From Deltaproteobacteria bacterium (GTDB lineage Bacteria > Myxococcota_A > UBA9160 > JAFDDA01): 47,288 nucleotides of DNA. The stretch lies in contig JAFDDA010000016.1 in assembly GCA_019311105.1 (NCBI GenBank), positions 1 through 47,288 of the forward strand, written 5' to 3'. The position numbers and the translations under genes were made by a program. Below, one piece after another: positions 32,170 to 41,213 of this stretch (position 1 is its first letter; each line of letters begins with the position of its first letter). The notes under the pieces were generated by a model. The model did no database searches, was not told the DNA's origin, and saw only the letters and a list, made by a program, of their open reading frames with translations.

Positions 32170-33486
32170 CTAGCTCCCTGTGTTCCGGTGGTCGCGGAGG
32201 GTTTCGTTCGCCGTGCCGCGGTGTTCGCGGAGGGTTTCGTGGTAGACGGCCTCGGTGCGCCGCGCGATGGCGGGCCACGAGAAGTTCGCGATCACGCGGT
32301 CGCGGGAACGGGCCGAGAGTTCCTGGCGTGCCTCGGGCTGTTCGAGCAGGGCGCGGATGCCCTTCGCGAGGGCCTCGGGGTCGCGCGGCGGGACGAGCAA
32401 GCCGCCGCCGCCAGCCTCGACGACCTCGGGGAGTGCCCCCGCGGTGCTCGCCACCACCGGGGTGCCGCACGCCATGGCCTCGGCCGCGGGCAGGCCGAAG
32501 CCTTCGAAGTTCGAGGGCACGGCCACGACCGTGGCACGGTTGTAGAGGCGCACGAGCTCCGCGTCGGTGACACGCCCGGTGACGTGGAGCCGATCGCCGC
32601 AACCCAGCGCCGCGGCGCGCTTTCGGGCGCGGTGGAGCGGATGGTCCTGGTCGACGAGGGTCACGTGGGTCGGTGCGGGCAAGAGCGCCAGGGCATCGAC
32701 CAGGGTGTCCACGCCCTTGGTCGGGTCGCCCGCGCGGCCGACGCAGAGGATCTCGTGCGGGTCGCGCTCGACGCTCGGGTCGGGGTGGAAGAGCCCGGTG
32801 TCGAGCCCGTTCGACAGGTTGCGGATGCGGTCGGGTGCGACGCGGAAGTCGCGCGCGATCTCGCGGGCGGAAACCTCAGACGACGTGATCACCCGCGCCA
32901 TCTGCCGCGCCACGAATGCCTGCATCCCCACCGGGTGGAACTGCATGGTGCCGACGGCGTCGGTGAGCGTTTCATCGCGCTGGAAGGAGTGGCGGCGATC
33001 CACCGTCAGCGGGTGGTGGATGGTCGTGACCATGGGGACGCCGAAGCGCTGGATGCCGAGGTGGCCCCAGCCGAGGGTCTGCACGTCGTGGATCAGGTCA
33101 TAGCGGTCGCCGGCCCGCAGGCGCGCGGCGAGGGCGCGCCACGCCCTCAAGCTGAACGCGAAGGGTTCGGGCAGGAAGCCGAGCCGGCTCGCACCGAGCT
33201 CGTAGAAGTTGATGGGCTCGAACATCCGGAGCCAGCCGCCCTCGGGTCGGAAGGCTGCTTTCTCGCCGTTGAACCACTTCCCCCAGAACTCGCCGTTCGG
33301 GAGCTGCGTCACCGAGCGCGCGAAGGGCATCGGGGCGGGGTAGGGCGGGCCGACGAAGACGTCGACGCGGTGCCCGAGGCGCGCGAGCTCGCGGGCCAGG
33401 AACCAGAGGTAGACCCCCTGGCCGCCGCAGCGCATGTTGCCGCGGTAGGCGAGGAAGGCGATCCGCAGCGGCGCGTCGCCCGGCAC
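32170..33486 (-). CDS. GT4-family glycosyltransferase (second copy of the pair)
   Basis: 438 residues from GTG 33486. GT-B fold with the N-terminal loop YRGNMRCGGQGVYLWFLARELARLGH, donor-site segment ILCVGRAGDPTKGVDTL and the E-x7-E motif in EGFGLPAAEAMACGTPVV. It has the same layout as the glycosyltransferase at 34206-35465 and shares the opening and the C-terminal motifs, so the two are tandem paralogues. Its C-terminus ends in two 11-residue repeats (TLREHRGTANE, TLRDHRNTGS) from a 33-bp direct repeat (32186-32240). Cytoplasmic, likely acting on a lipid-linked glycan; donor sugar unknown. Confidence 0.85.
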   Translation of the reverse strand: MPGDAPLRIAFLAYRGNMRCGGQGVYLWFLARELARLGHRVDVFVGPPYPAPMPFARSVTQLPNGEFWGKWFNGEKAAFRPEGGWLRMFEPINFYELGASRLGFLPEPFAFSLRAWRALAARLRAGDRYDLIHDVQTLGWGHLGIQRFGVPMVTTIHHPLTVDRRHSFQRDETLTDAVGTMQFHPVGMQAFVARQMARVITSSEVSAREIARDFRVAPDRIRNLSNGLDTGLFHPDPSVERDPHEILCVGRAGDPTKGVDTLVDALALLPAPTHVTLVDQDHPLHRARKRAAALGCGDRLHVTGRVTDAELVRLYNRATVVAVPSNFEGFGLPAAEAMACGTPVVASTAGALPEVVEAGGGGLLVPPRDPEALAKGIRALLEQPEARQELSARSRDRVIANFSWPAIARRTEAVYHETLREHRGTANETLRDHRNTGS

Positions 33487-33490
33487 GGGG

Positions 33491-34237
33491 CTAGGCCGTG
33501 GCCGGCGCGGGCCCCGGCGCTACCGGCGTCGGGTGCTTGCCGCGCTTCTCGGCGTAGAGGATGACGGACTTGGGGCAGATCCAATTGAGGCCGCGCTCGA
33601 CCCGGCTGATGAAGGGCGAGGCTACGGCGCGGATCAGGAACATGCGATACGCGCGCACGAGGGCGCTCTCGTCCGCGTTCGGCAGATGCATCACCGAGCG
33701 CAGCATCCAGTAGGGCGTGTGGAAGCCGTGGGCAAAGCCGCAACCAACCGTGGCGAGGCCCGCGTCGGCCAGGGCCTGGGCGAGGTCGCGCGGCTTGAAG
33801 ATCCGGATGTGGCCCCCCGGCGACTCGAAGTATTCGTCGCCGAGGCGGAGGTAGAGGTTCTCGCTCGTGGCGGTCGGGATGGTCACGGCCACGATGCCAT
33901 CGGGCTTGGTGACCCGGGCGAGCTCGCGTGCCGCCGCGGGGTAGTCGTGGACGTGTTCCATGACCTCCGAGCAGATGACCTTGTCGAAGGTCTCGTCGCC
34001 GAAGGGCAGCTGGAACGTATTGCCCTGGAGCATGGCGCCGAAGCTGCCGAGCTCAGCGGCCCGGTTGCGCAGAGGCTTCGCTGCCGCTTCGAGGGAGGGC
34101 AGGTCGAGGTCGAGCCCCACCACGCGCGCCCCGCGCTCGAGGGCACCGAAGCAGTGGCGCCCCTCGCCGCAGCCCGCGTCGAGGAGCTTCTCGCCCGGCC
34201 GGAGCCTAAGCCGCTCGAGATCGACGGTGAGCAGCAT
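33491..34237 (-). CDS. Class I SAM-dependent methyltransferase in the glycan cassette
   Basis: 248 residues. SAM motif LLDAGCGEGRHCFGALERGARVVGLDLD, followed by LPFGDETFDKVICSEVMEHV and LARVTKPDGIVAVTIP. The C-terminal half includes an unusual stretch (FHTPYWMLRSVMHLPNADE) and a basic end. The start overlaps the upstream glycosyltransferase by 32 bp, so the two are co-translated. Only the C-terminal region, with RAYRMFLIRAVASPFI, is hydrophobic enough to suggest membrane contact. Sugar methylation is inferred from context. Confidence 0.8.
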   Translation of the reverse strand: MLLTVDLERLRLRPGEKLLDAGCGEGRHCFGALERGARVVGLDLDLPSLEAAAKPLRNRAAELGSFGAMLQGNTFQLPFGDETFDKVICSEVMEHVHDYPAAARELARVTKPDGIVAVTIPTATSENLYLRLGDEYFESPGGHIRIFKPRDLAQALADAGLATVGCGFAHGFHTPYWMLRSVMHLPNADESALVRAYRMFLIRAVASPFISRVERGLNWICPKSVILYAEKRGKHPTPVAPGPAPATA

Positions 34238-35465
34238 GGACCGTCTCCTCCAGAACCTTGGCCAGGCCGGCGGCGGCCTGATCCCATTGGAAGCATTGCG
34301 CGACGCGCTCGCGGGCGGCGCGCCCCATGGCGGCCGCGCGTTCGGGGTCGGAGATGACCGCGTCGATGGCCTTGGCGAGTGCCTGGGGGTCGCGAGGCGG
34401 CGCGAGCAGGCCGGCGACTCCGTCGGTGCCCACCACCTCGGGCAGGGCGCCCGCGGCGTTCGCGATCACGGGCAGCCCGCACGCCATGGCTTCGCTGGCC
34501 GGGAAGCCGAAGCCTTCGAAGAAGCTCGGCACCACCGCGGCGCGCGCTGTCGAGTACTGAGCCACGAGGTCGGGCAGGTCGAGCATCTTCTCGACGAGGA
34601 CGACGCGCTTCTCGAGCCCGAACTTTCGGATGAGGCGCGGCACGAGGCCCTCGGGCGGGATGCGTCCATCGACGATCTTCAACGTCACGTCTTCCGGCAG
34701 GAGCGACAACGCCTCGAGCAGGGTGCCCATCCCCTTCTTGCGATCCTCGGTGCGGCCGACGAAGAGGAGGTCGGTCTCGATCGCCATGCCCGGCGTGGGC
34801 TTGAAGATGTCGAGGTCGGTGCCGTTGTAGACGACGTCGACGTCCCGCTCGGGGATGCCGAAGTAGCGTTCGATCTCGGTGCGCGAGGCCTCGCTCACGG
34901 TGACGATCTTCGCGAGCCGCCTCGCCACGATCTCTTGCATGAAGAGCGGGAAGTAGAGCGTGCGCTTGATCTTCTTCACGAGGCGCGGGTCGACGGCGAA
35001 GTCGGCCTCGCGGTCGATGTGGAGCGGATGGTGGATCACCGAGACGACCGGCGTCCCCGCAGCCTGGATCCCGAGCAGCCCCCAGGAGAGGCACTGGTTG
35101 TCGAACACGACGTCGAAGCGGTAGCGGCGCTGGAGTTGCCGCCAGCGAGTCAGCAGGCGCAGGCCGAAGCTCTGCATCTCGGGGAAGACGCCGAAGCGAG
35201 AAACCCCGAGCTCCCACAATGTGATGGGGTTGAACAACTCGAGGGGGTTCTCGCGGCGGACGAAGTCGGGGTGGGGCACGCCGAAGACATTGGCGTTCGG
35301 GATCTCGTGAAGCGGAATGCCCGGGTCGAGCTCCGGGAGCGGCGGCCCCGCGATCACGTGGACGTCGTGGCCGGCCTTCTTCCATTCGCGTGCGAGGTAG
35401 GCGGCATAGATGCCCTGCCCGCCGCAGAACATGTTGCCGCGATAGGTGAGAAGCGCGATCCGCAC
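34206..35465 (-). CDS. GT4-family glycosyltransferase (first copy of the pair)
   Basis: 419 residues from GTG 35465, five bases after the stop of the small membrane protein gene. GT-B fold: TYRGNMFCGGQGIYAAYLAREWKKAGH at the N-terminus, LLFVGRTEDRKKGMGTLLEAL for donor binding, and EGFGFPASEAMACGLPVI with E-x7-E. It is a paralogue of the 32170-33486 product. A run of minus-strand genes with small gaps or overlaps makes one operon for a surface polysaccharide or glycolipid. Donor and acceptor unknown. Confidence 0.87.
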   Translation of the reverse strand: MRIALLTYRGNMFCGGQGIYAAYLAREWKKAGHDVHVIAGPPLPELDPGIPLHEIPNANVFGVPHPDFVRRENPLELFNPITLWELGVSRFGVFPEMQSFGLRLLTRWRQLQRRYRFDVVFDNQCLSWGLLGIQAAGTPVVSVIHHPLHIDREADFAVDPRLVKKIKRTLYFPLFMQEIVARRLAKIVTVSEASRTEIERYFGIPERDVDVVYNGTDLDIFKPTPGMAIETDLLFVGRTEDRKKGMGTLLEALSLLPEDVTLKIVDGRIPPEGLVPRLIRKFGLEKRVVLVEKMLDLPDLVAQYSTARAAVVPSFFEGFGFPASEAMACGLPVIANAAGALPEVVGTDGVAGLLAPPRDPQALAKAIDAVISDPERAAAMGRAARERVAQCFQWDQAAAGLAKVLEETVHAAHRRSRAA

Positions 35466-35470
35466 GGGGG

Positions 35471-35725
35471 CTAGCCGGCTTGGGCTTCGCCGCCCGGGGC
35501 GGGGTCGGCCACGGGCGCCTCGATCGGCGGCTCGGGCTCGACCTGGATGGTCATGATCGTCCAGCCCACCCAGAAGGAGAGGCCGAGGATGAAGAGCGTG
35601 AGGGTGGCCACGGGGATCGCGATGGCCCAGTAGCTCTCGCGCAGCAGGCCGCCCAGGAAGAGCAGGGCCAGGATCGCGACGGCGCCACAGATGAGCCCGC
35701 CCTGAGTCCGGGACGAATCGTTCAT
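35471..35725 (-). CDS. Small membrane protein, two transmembrane helices
   Basis: 84 residues from ATG 35725 with GGAG eight bases upstream. Two membrane helices (GLICGAVAILALLFLGGLL and AIAIPVATLTLFILGLSFWVGWTIM) are followed by a short acidic, Pro-rich tail (EPEPPIEAPVADPAP). It is the first gene of the glycan operon. It may anchor a glycosyltransferase to the membrane; no homologous family is recognised. Confidence 0.7.
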   Translation of the reverse strand: MNDSSRTQGGLICGAVAILALLFLGGLLRESYWAIAIPVATLTLFILGLSFWVGWTIMTIQVEPEPPIEAPVADPAPGGEAQAG

Positions 35726-35875
35726 GCGAGATGCTCCACAGTGCCGGCGTGGGTTGTTCCACAACGCCGTTTTCGGGAAGAGGGAAGCGGCGAGTATTCG
35801 GTGGGTGGGGGTTCCTGTCAAATCTCGGCGCCTCGGCCGAGCGGGCGGCCCGCGAAAGTGCCTAAGATCCCGCGC

Positions 35876-37036
35876 GTGAAGGTGATCGGACTCATGTCGG
35901 GGACTTCGGCGGACGGCATCGATGCCGCGCTGGTGGAGTGGCCGGGTGACGCTTCGGCGCGGCCCTTCGAGTTGCTCGCGTTCCAGGAGACACCTCATCC
36001 GCCTGCGCTTCGCGATCGGATCCATGCGCTGGCGGCAGGGCGCGTCCCGGCGGGCGAGGCGCTGCATGAACTCGCGCGTCTGGACGTCGAGCTGGGCGAG
36101 GCCTTCGCAGGCGCCGCACAGGCCGTGGCGGCCGAGGCCGGCATCGAGGCCGTGGATGCGGTCGCGTCCCACGGGCAGACGGTCGGCCACTTCCCGGCGG
36201 ATCGCGCGACGGTGCAGATCGGCGACCCGTCGGTGATCGCCGAGCGCACGGGGTGGACCGTGGTGGCCGACTTCCGGCCGCGCGATGTCGCAGCGGGGGG
36301 TGAGGGCGCGCCGCTCGCGCCGTTCTTCCATCACGCCGTACTCGGCGACCCGGACGAGGCGCGCGTGGTCCTGAACCTCGGCGGGATCGCCAACGTGACC
36401 TGGCTCCCGAAAGGGGGCGACCCGAATTCCGTGTTGGCTTTCGACACGGGCCCGGCGAACAGCCTGGTCGATGGCGTGCTCACCGTGGCGACCGAGGGCG
36501 CGGAACGTTTCGATCGCGACGGGCGCCGGGCCCGGGCGGGCCAGGTCGATGCGTCGCTCCTCGCACGCCTGCTCGACGATGACTATCTGCGGCGCCCGCC
36601 GCCGAAGTCCACGGGCCGAGAGCGCTACGGCATGGCCGAGGCCGAAACGCTCTGGCGAGACTCGGGCGAGCGGGATCGCTCGCTCGATGATCTCGTCGCA
36701 ACGTTGGTGGAGTTCACGGCCGCGAGTGTCGCCATGGCGTGCCGAGACCTCCTGCCCGGCGGCGATCCGGTGGCGCGCGTCCTGGTGGGCGGCGGCGGGG
36801 CCGAGAACCCGGCGATGCTCGATGCCCTGCGTGCTCGAATGCCCGATGCCACCATCGAACCCACCGATGCCGCCGGTGCACCGCGGGGCGCCATCGAGGC
36901 CATGGCGTTCTCGCTGATGGGTCGTAACGCCCTGCTCGGCATCCCGAACCACCTGCCGCGCACCACGGGTGCGAGCCAGGCCACGGTGCTCGGCGAGATC
37001 GTTCCGGCCGGCCCGGGCTTCCGCTTCTCTCGCTAG
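35876..37036 (+). CDS. anmK: Anhydro-N-acetylmuramic acid kinase
   Basis: 386 residues from GTG 35876 (another GTG lies at 35858). It opens and phosphorylates 1,6-anhydroMurNAc from peptidoglycan turnover to give MurNAc-6-phosphate. The family opening is GLMSGTSADGIDAAL; SHGQTVGH, QIGDPSVIAERTG, VVADFRPRDVAAGGEGAPLAP and LNLGGIANVTW follow, with GGGGAENP near the C-terminus. It converges on the minus-strand run encoding likely AmgK and MurU homologues, which supports a cell-wall recycling cluster. Confidence 0.93.
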   Translation: MKVIGLMSGTSADGIDAALVEWPGDASARPFELLAFQETPHPPALRDRIHALAAGRVPAGEALHELARLDVELGEAFAGAAQAVAAEAGIEAVDAVASHGQTVGHFPADRATVQIGDPSVIAERTGWTVVADFRPRDVAAGGEGAPLAPFFHHAVLGDPDEARVVLNLGGIANVTWLPKGGDPNSVLAFDTGPANSLVDGVLTVATEGAERFDRDGRRARAGQVDASLLARLLDDDYLRRPPPKSTGRERYGMAEAETLWRDSGERDRSLDDLVATLVEFTAASVAMACRDLLPGGDPVARVLVGGGGAENPAMLDALRARMPDATIEPTDAAGAPRGAIEAMAFSLMGRNALLGIPNHLPRTTGASQATVLGEIVPAGPGFRFSR

Positions 37037-37049
37037 TTGGGGTCGGGCG

Positions 37050-37787
37050 CTAGACGCGGACGATGAGTCCGTCGTCGGCGGTGGGCAGGGGGCATTGGCC
37101 CCGCTGCTTCGACATCTCGGTGCCGAGGTGGGTCAGGACGATGTCTTGGACGTCGAACTGATCCTTGCGCTCGAGGAGCTCCTCGAGGCTCAGGTGGTAC
37201 TCGTAGCCGGGCGTCATCTGGGTGCACTCGCAGATGAAGAGGTCGGAGCCCTGGACCATCTCGGGCAGGGCCTCGAACCAACCCGTGTCGCCGCTGTAGG
37301 CGATGCGCTTGCTGCCCGCCGTGACGACGTAGCCCTGGGGGTTTGCTTCCGGGTTGTGGTGGGTCTGGAAGCCGACCACACCGACGGGCCCGAGCAGGGT
37401 GGGCCTGCCCGGTTCGAGCACGGTGAACTCCGTCTTGAAGCACCAGAGCTTGTCTTCGAGCGGGTGGCCGAGGGCGCTGCAGGCGGCGCGCACGCGTTGT
37501 TCGACTTCGGGCGGGCCGGCGATACGCAAGACGTCGTCGCGTTGATCTTCGTAGAGCATCGCGATCAGCATGCTCGGGATGCCGCCGAAGTGGTCGGCGT
37601 GGAAGTGCGAGAGGATGACCGTGTCGACCTCGCCGCGTTCGATGCCGAGCTCGTTCAAGCCCGAGAGCGTCGTGCCGCCGCAGTCGAAGAGCAGGCCGCC
37701 GCTGGGCCCACGGACGAACGTCGCGGATTGCCGCCGCCCGCCCGCACCGAAGGCATCACTCGTCCCGATGAAGATGACTTCAGTCAC
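37050..37787 (-). CDS. Metallo-beta-lactamase-fold hydrolase
   Basis: 245 residues from GTG 37787, overlapping the nucleotidyltransferase stop by 4 bp. The zinc motif SHFHADHFGG is complete, and further ligands lie in QTHHNPEAN, YSGDTGW and the C-terminal LTHLGTEM. The opening FIGTSDAFGAGGRRQSATFV resembles RNase Z-like and phosphodiesterase members rather than beta-lactamases. The substrate is unknown; gene order places it at the end of the likely MurNAc recycling operon. Confidence 0.8.
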   Translation of the reverse strand: MTEVIFIGTSDAFGAGGRRQSATFVRGPSGGLLFDCGGTTLSGLNELGIERGEVDTVILSHFHADHFGGIPSMLIAMLYEDQRDDVLRIAGPPEVEQRVRAACSALGHPLEDKLWCFKTEFTVLEPGRPTLLGPVGVVGFQTHHNPEANPQGYVVTAGSKRIAYSGDTGWFEALPEMVQGSDLFICECTQMTPGYEYHLSLEELLERKDQFDVQDIVLTHLGTEMSKQRGQCPLPTADDGLIVRV

Positions 37788-38719
37788 GAGGCAGCTCCCG
37801 TGGGCTCGCACGGCATGAAACGGCCGCCGCCGAAGACGCCGCCCCGGGCTGAAAAGCCGGCGGGCACCTGCTCGCCGTCCCAGACGACCACGCGCTCGAG
37901 GCGAGCGCCTTCGCCGAGGGAGGCTCCGGAGCCCACCACGACGTTGCCGTCGCAGTGAGCCCCGGTCTCCCTGGTGAGTTCGTCGGGGTTCGCGTAGGAG
38001 AGCCTCGGGAAGTCGAGGTTCGCCGCGAGATACTCGGCCGGGGTGCCCACGGGCTCCCAGGTGCACTCGCCGTCCGAGAGCACCTCGCCGCGCACGTCGT
38101 CCGCACCCTCGGCCAGCAGCGGGGCGATCCACTCCGTCAGATGGTTGAACCTCTCGCGATCGGGCAGCGTTTCGAGCGCCCGCGCGGAGATCACCGTGGC
38201 ATGTGCGTAGATGCCGGCTCGCACCTCGCCCCCCATGTCGAAGTGGCGGCCGATCCGCCTCAAGCGGCCGGCAGAATCCACTCCCATCGTTCCGAAAACG
38301 GGCGCCCGGCGGTCTTCCTTGAGCAGAAACGTCACGGCGTCCCCACGGGTGCGGTGGAGGTCGATGAGCTTCGAGAGATCGACGTCGAGCAGCATGTCGC
38401 CGGCAACCAGCAGGCAGGGGTCGCTCTCGGCCAGGAAGTCGCGCACGCGCCGCAGGGCGCCGCCCGTGCCGAGCAGATGTGGCTCGTCGCTCCAGGTGAC
38501 CTGGGTCTTGTCCGGGCGGCTCATCTCGACGGCCCATTCGAGCTGATCCGGGAGATGGTGACGGTTCACCGCCAGCTCGTGGATGCCGTGGCGGGCGAGC
38601 AGGCGCTGGGTGAAGCCCACCACCGGGAGCCCGCGCACGGGCAGGGCCGGCTTCGGTCGCAGGTCCGAGAGGGGCCGGATGCGCTCGCCGAGCCCGGCGG
38701 CCAGGATCAGTGCTCGCAT
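37784..38719 (-). CDS. Sugar-1-phosphate nucleotidyltransferase, probable MurNAc-1-P uridylyltransferase
   Basis: 311 residues from ATG 38719; its first 13 bp overlap the end of the kinase gene. The nucleotide-binding opening is ALILAAGLGERIRPLSDLRPKPALPVRG, followed by LGTGGALRRV and the metal site VAGDMLLD. The C-terminal part has a short hexapeptide-like segment (CDGNVVVGSGASLGEGARLE). Pairing with an AmgK-like kinase and anmK points to a MurU function, which makes UDP-MurNAc without de novo synthesis. The general family also includes mannose-1-phosphate guanylyltransferases, which context makes less likely. Confidence 0.75.
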   Translation of the reverse strand: MRALILAAGLGERIRPLSDLRPKPALPVRGLPVVGFTQRLLARHGIHELAVNRHHLPDQLEWAVEMSRPDKTQVTWSDEPHLLGTGGALRRVRDFLAESDPCLLVAGDMLLDVDLSKLIDLHRTRGDAVTFLLKEDRRAPVFGTMGVDSAGRLRRIGRHFDMGGEVRAGIYAHATVISARALETLPDRERFNHLTEWIAPLLAEGADDVRGEVLSDGECTWEPVGTPAEYLAANLDFPRLSYANPDELTRETGAHCDGNVVVGSGASLGEGARLERVVVWDGEQVPAGFSARGGVFGGGRFMPCEPTGAAS

Positions 38720-39816
38720 GTCGCCTCCGGCCGTTCGGGAAGGCGTTGCACCAGCTCGTCGAAGCGCGCAAAGGGCTCCGAGATCGGCGCGCACTCGGCC
38801 GCGGCCCGCTTGAGGTAGCGGACGGTCGCCGGAAGATGGGAGAGCATTTCCCGCGCCCCGCGCGTGGCGGCGGCGTAGAGGAAGCGTGCGTGGTCCTTGC
38901 CCTTGCGGGTGAGGGTCAGCGCCGCGAAGCGCTGCTGGAAGGCGGCGGCGTTGGGCCGGTCGGGCAGGCGCGGCCGCACCCGGCGCAGCAAGGCCTCGAC
39001 CTCATCGTTCGTGAGTTCGACGTAGGAGTCGCGAAGCAGGCAGACGAGGTCGTATTCGGGCGGCGCGAGGAAGGCGCCCTGGAAGTCGATCATCGCAAGG
39101 GTGTGGCCCGGCCGGTGGTCGGCGCGAACGTAGAGGTTGGAGGATTGGAAGTCGCGGTGTGCGAGGCGTTGAGGCGCGCGTTCGGCGAGCTCGGCCACGG
39201 CTTCGAAGGCCTCGTGTACCACCTCGCGTTCGGCCGCCCGCGGCGTACGGCCGAGCGCCGTCGGCAGACTCCACTCGGCGAAGAGGTCGGCCTTGTAGGC
39301 GAACAGCGTCCGGTCGAGCCGGCGTTCGAAGGCCGGGATCGGTGTCTCACGGTCGAGGCCGGCGCGACCGAGGCCCGCGTGCTCGAGGCCAGCGTGCTGA
39401 ATCCGCGCCACGAGGTCGCAGGCCTCCTCGTAGTAGGCCAGCCGCTCGGCCGCACCGACGTCGGCAACGGCTCGGCCCAGCGAACACGAGCCCAGGTCTT
39501 CCAACAGGTCGGTGTCGGTGTCCCCGCCAAAGCGCAGGGGGACCGGGAGTCCGTGCTCCGCGAGGAAGGTCCGCAGCGGTTCCAAGCCGGGTTCGGGCGG
39601 GATGCCCGTGGGCCGGCTGGTTTCGTCTTCGACCGCATCCACGCGCACCACCAGGGATTCCGGAACGCCGGTGGTGTGAACGCGATAGAAGGAGCGCAGC
39701 CCGAGGCCATCGTGGATCGGGTCGAGGGACTTCACGTCCACGCCCAACGCTTCCTCCACGCTGCGGCGGACACGCTCCTCCAAGGTGAGGCGGCTTTCTG
39801 GATGCAACGTCGGCAC
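38707..39816 (-). CDS. APH-fold sugar kinase, probable AmgK (MurNAc/GlcNAc anomeric kinase)
   Basis: 369 residues from GTG 39816, directly after the TAG of the upstream gene. Aminoglycoside-phosphotransferase fold with catalytic HRDFQSSN (220-227) and metal site IDFQ (243-246); the run IDFQGAFLAPPEYDLVCLLRD is close to the AmgK pattern. AmgK phosphorylates MurNAc at C1, feeding MurU, whose likely gene overlaps this one. Residues 141-155 consist of three 5-residue repeats (HAGLE, HAGLG, RAGLD), encoded by three 15-bp units at 39354-39398. The intermediate phosphatase MupP is not seen in the window. Confidence 0.75.
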   Translation of the reverse strand: MPTLHPESRLTLEERVRRSVEEALGVDVKSLDPIHDGLGLRSFYRVHTTGVPESLVVRVDAVEDETSRPTGIPPEPGLEPLRTFLAEHGLPVPLRFGGDTDTDLLEDLGSCSLGRAVADVGAAERLAYYEEACDLVARIQHAGLEHAGLGRAGLDRETPIPAFERRLDRTLFAYKADLFAEWSLPTALGRTPRAAEREVVHEAFEAVAELAERAPQRLAHRDFQSSNLYVRADHRPGHTLAMIDFQGAFLAPPEYDLVCLLRDSYVELTNDEVEALLRRVRPRLPDRPNAAAFQQRFAALTLTRKGKDHARFLYAAATRGAREMLSHLPATVRYLKRAAAECAPISEPFARFDELVQRLPERPEATCEH

Positions 39817-41130
39817 CTATGCGAAAAACCAGTGGCAGGCCGCCACCGCGGCGACCAGCCCACACAAGTCTCCCACCAGACAGGCCGGCAGACTGTGACG
39901 TCCGTCACGTACGCGGGCGGCCCCCAGGTAGAGCGCCAGAACGTAGAACGTCGTCTCAGTCGAGCCCTGTAGGGTGCTCGCCACGAGGCCCACGAAGGAG
40001 TCCGGGCCGTGGGTCTGGAGGATCTCGGCCATCACGCCGTAGGCCCCCGAGCCGGAGAGGGGCCGCAGGAGGGCCATGGGCATGGCCTCGGCGGGCATCC
40101 CGACTGCGGCAGTGGCGGGCTCGATCCAGGCGACGAGGGCCGCCAGGGCGCCCGAGGAGCGCAGCATCCCCACGGCGACCAGGATGGCCACCAGGTACGG
40201 CGCGATCCGCAGGGCCACCTCGAGGCCCTCCTTGCCGCCGGCGACGGCGGCCTCGTAGACCCGGACTCGGCGCCGCACGCCGAACCAGAGAAGGAACGCC
40301 ACGAGGGCGGCGAGCAGCCAGTGCCCGGCGATCTCGAAGAAGACCTCGAGCCCGCTCCGGGTGGCCAGCAGGTCTCGAACCTGGAGCACCAGCGCCACGC
40401 CGAAGGCCAACCAGAATGCACGCAGCGTCCACAGGACGGCGGGCGAGGCGAGCGGGGGAAGCTCGGTCGGCAAGTGCGTGTCCACGTCCGGCAGCGCGTC
40501 GTCGGGCGGGGTCGCCTCGTCGTCGGAGAGTTCCGGGCGGTCCTCCTGTCGCATGCCGCGTACGCGTCGCAGGAGAAGGCACGCGCCGACGGCACCGAGG
40601 GTCGAGGCGATCGTCGCGATGAGTGTCGTCGGGAAGATGGCGAAGGCGTTCTCCGAGCCCGCGGCGGCGCGCAGGGCGACGACCCCCGTCGGAAGCAGGG
40701 TCACGCTCGACGTGTTGATGGCGAGGAACAACACCTGGGAGTTGGTGGCGATGCCCGGCCGCGGGTTCAGGCGTTCGAGCTCGGTGATCGCCTTCAGGCC
40801 GAAGGGCGTGGCGGCGTTCCCGAGACCGAGCGCGTTGGACGCCATGTTCATGATCATGGCGCCCATGGCGGGGTGGTCGGCGGGCACGTCAGGGAAGAGC
40901 CGGCGCATGAGCGGCGCGATGAAGCGCGCGATCACGGTCATCAAGCCGCCTTCGCGCGCGACGTTCATGAGACCGAGGAAGAGCACCATCGGGCCCGTCA
41001 GCTTGATGGCGAGGGTGATGGCCGAGATCGCGGAGTCGATGATCTGGGAGTTCACGGCCTCCATGCGGCCCGTAAAAGCCGCCCAGAGAACCGAGATCAG
41101 CACCAGTGCGAGCCAGATCCCGTTGAGCAC
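39817..41130 (-). CDS. Fused SpmA/SpmB-like nucleoside-recognition (Gate) membrane protein
   Basis: 437 residues from GTG 41130, with two related halves of about 200 residues joined by an acidic linker (DRPELSDDEATPPDDALPDVD). The first half has GPMVLFLGLMNVAREGGL and NMASNALGLGNAATPFGL, the second LRPLSGSGAYGVMAEI and STLQGSTETTFYVLALYLGA, both typical of Gate domains in SpmA and SpmB. These act together in Bacillus spores, but fused forms occur in non-sporulating Gram-negatives, where the role is unclear; sporulation is not implied. It is the first gene of the amgK-murU run and diverges from dacB. Confidence 0.85.
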   Translation of the reverse strand: MLNGIWLALVLISVLWAAFTGRMEAVNSQIIDSAISAITLAIKLTGPMVLFLGLMNVAREGGLMTVIARFIAPLMRRLFPDVPADHPAMGAMIMNMASNALGLGNAATPFGLKAITELERLNPRPGIATNSQVLFLAINTSSVTLLPTGVVALRAAAGSENAFAIFPTTLIATIASTLGAVGACLLLRRVRGMRQEDRPELSDDEATPPDDALPDVDTHLPTELPPLASPAVLWTLRAFWLAFGVALVLQVRDLLATRSGLEVFFEIAGHWLLAALVAFLLWFGVRRRVRVYEAAVAGGKEGLEVALRIAPYLVAILVAVGMLRSSGALAALVAWIEPATAAVGMPAEAMPMALLRPLSGSGAYGVMAEILQTHGPDSFVGLVASTLQGSTETTFYVLALYLGAARVRDGRHSLPACLVGDLCGLVAAVAACHWFFA

Positions 41131-41213
41131 TCCACCCCCTAGAATTGCCCGGGCGCAAGCTCCCGGATAACTTCGCCCTCGTCAACCGAACCCGCCCCCC
41201 GGGCCCACTACCC

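Noticed and set aside
39817-41130. Spore maturation function implying an endospore former
   Set aside because: Fused SpmA/SpmB-like proteins occur widely in non-sporulating Gram-negatives, and no sporulation gene is present here.
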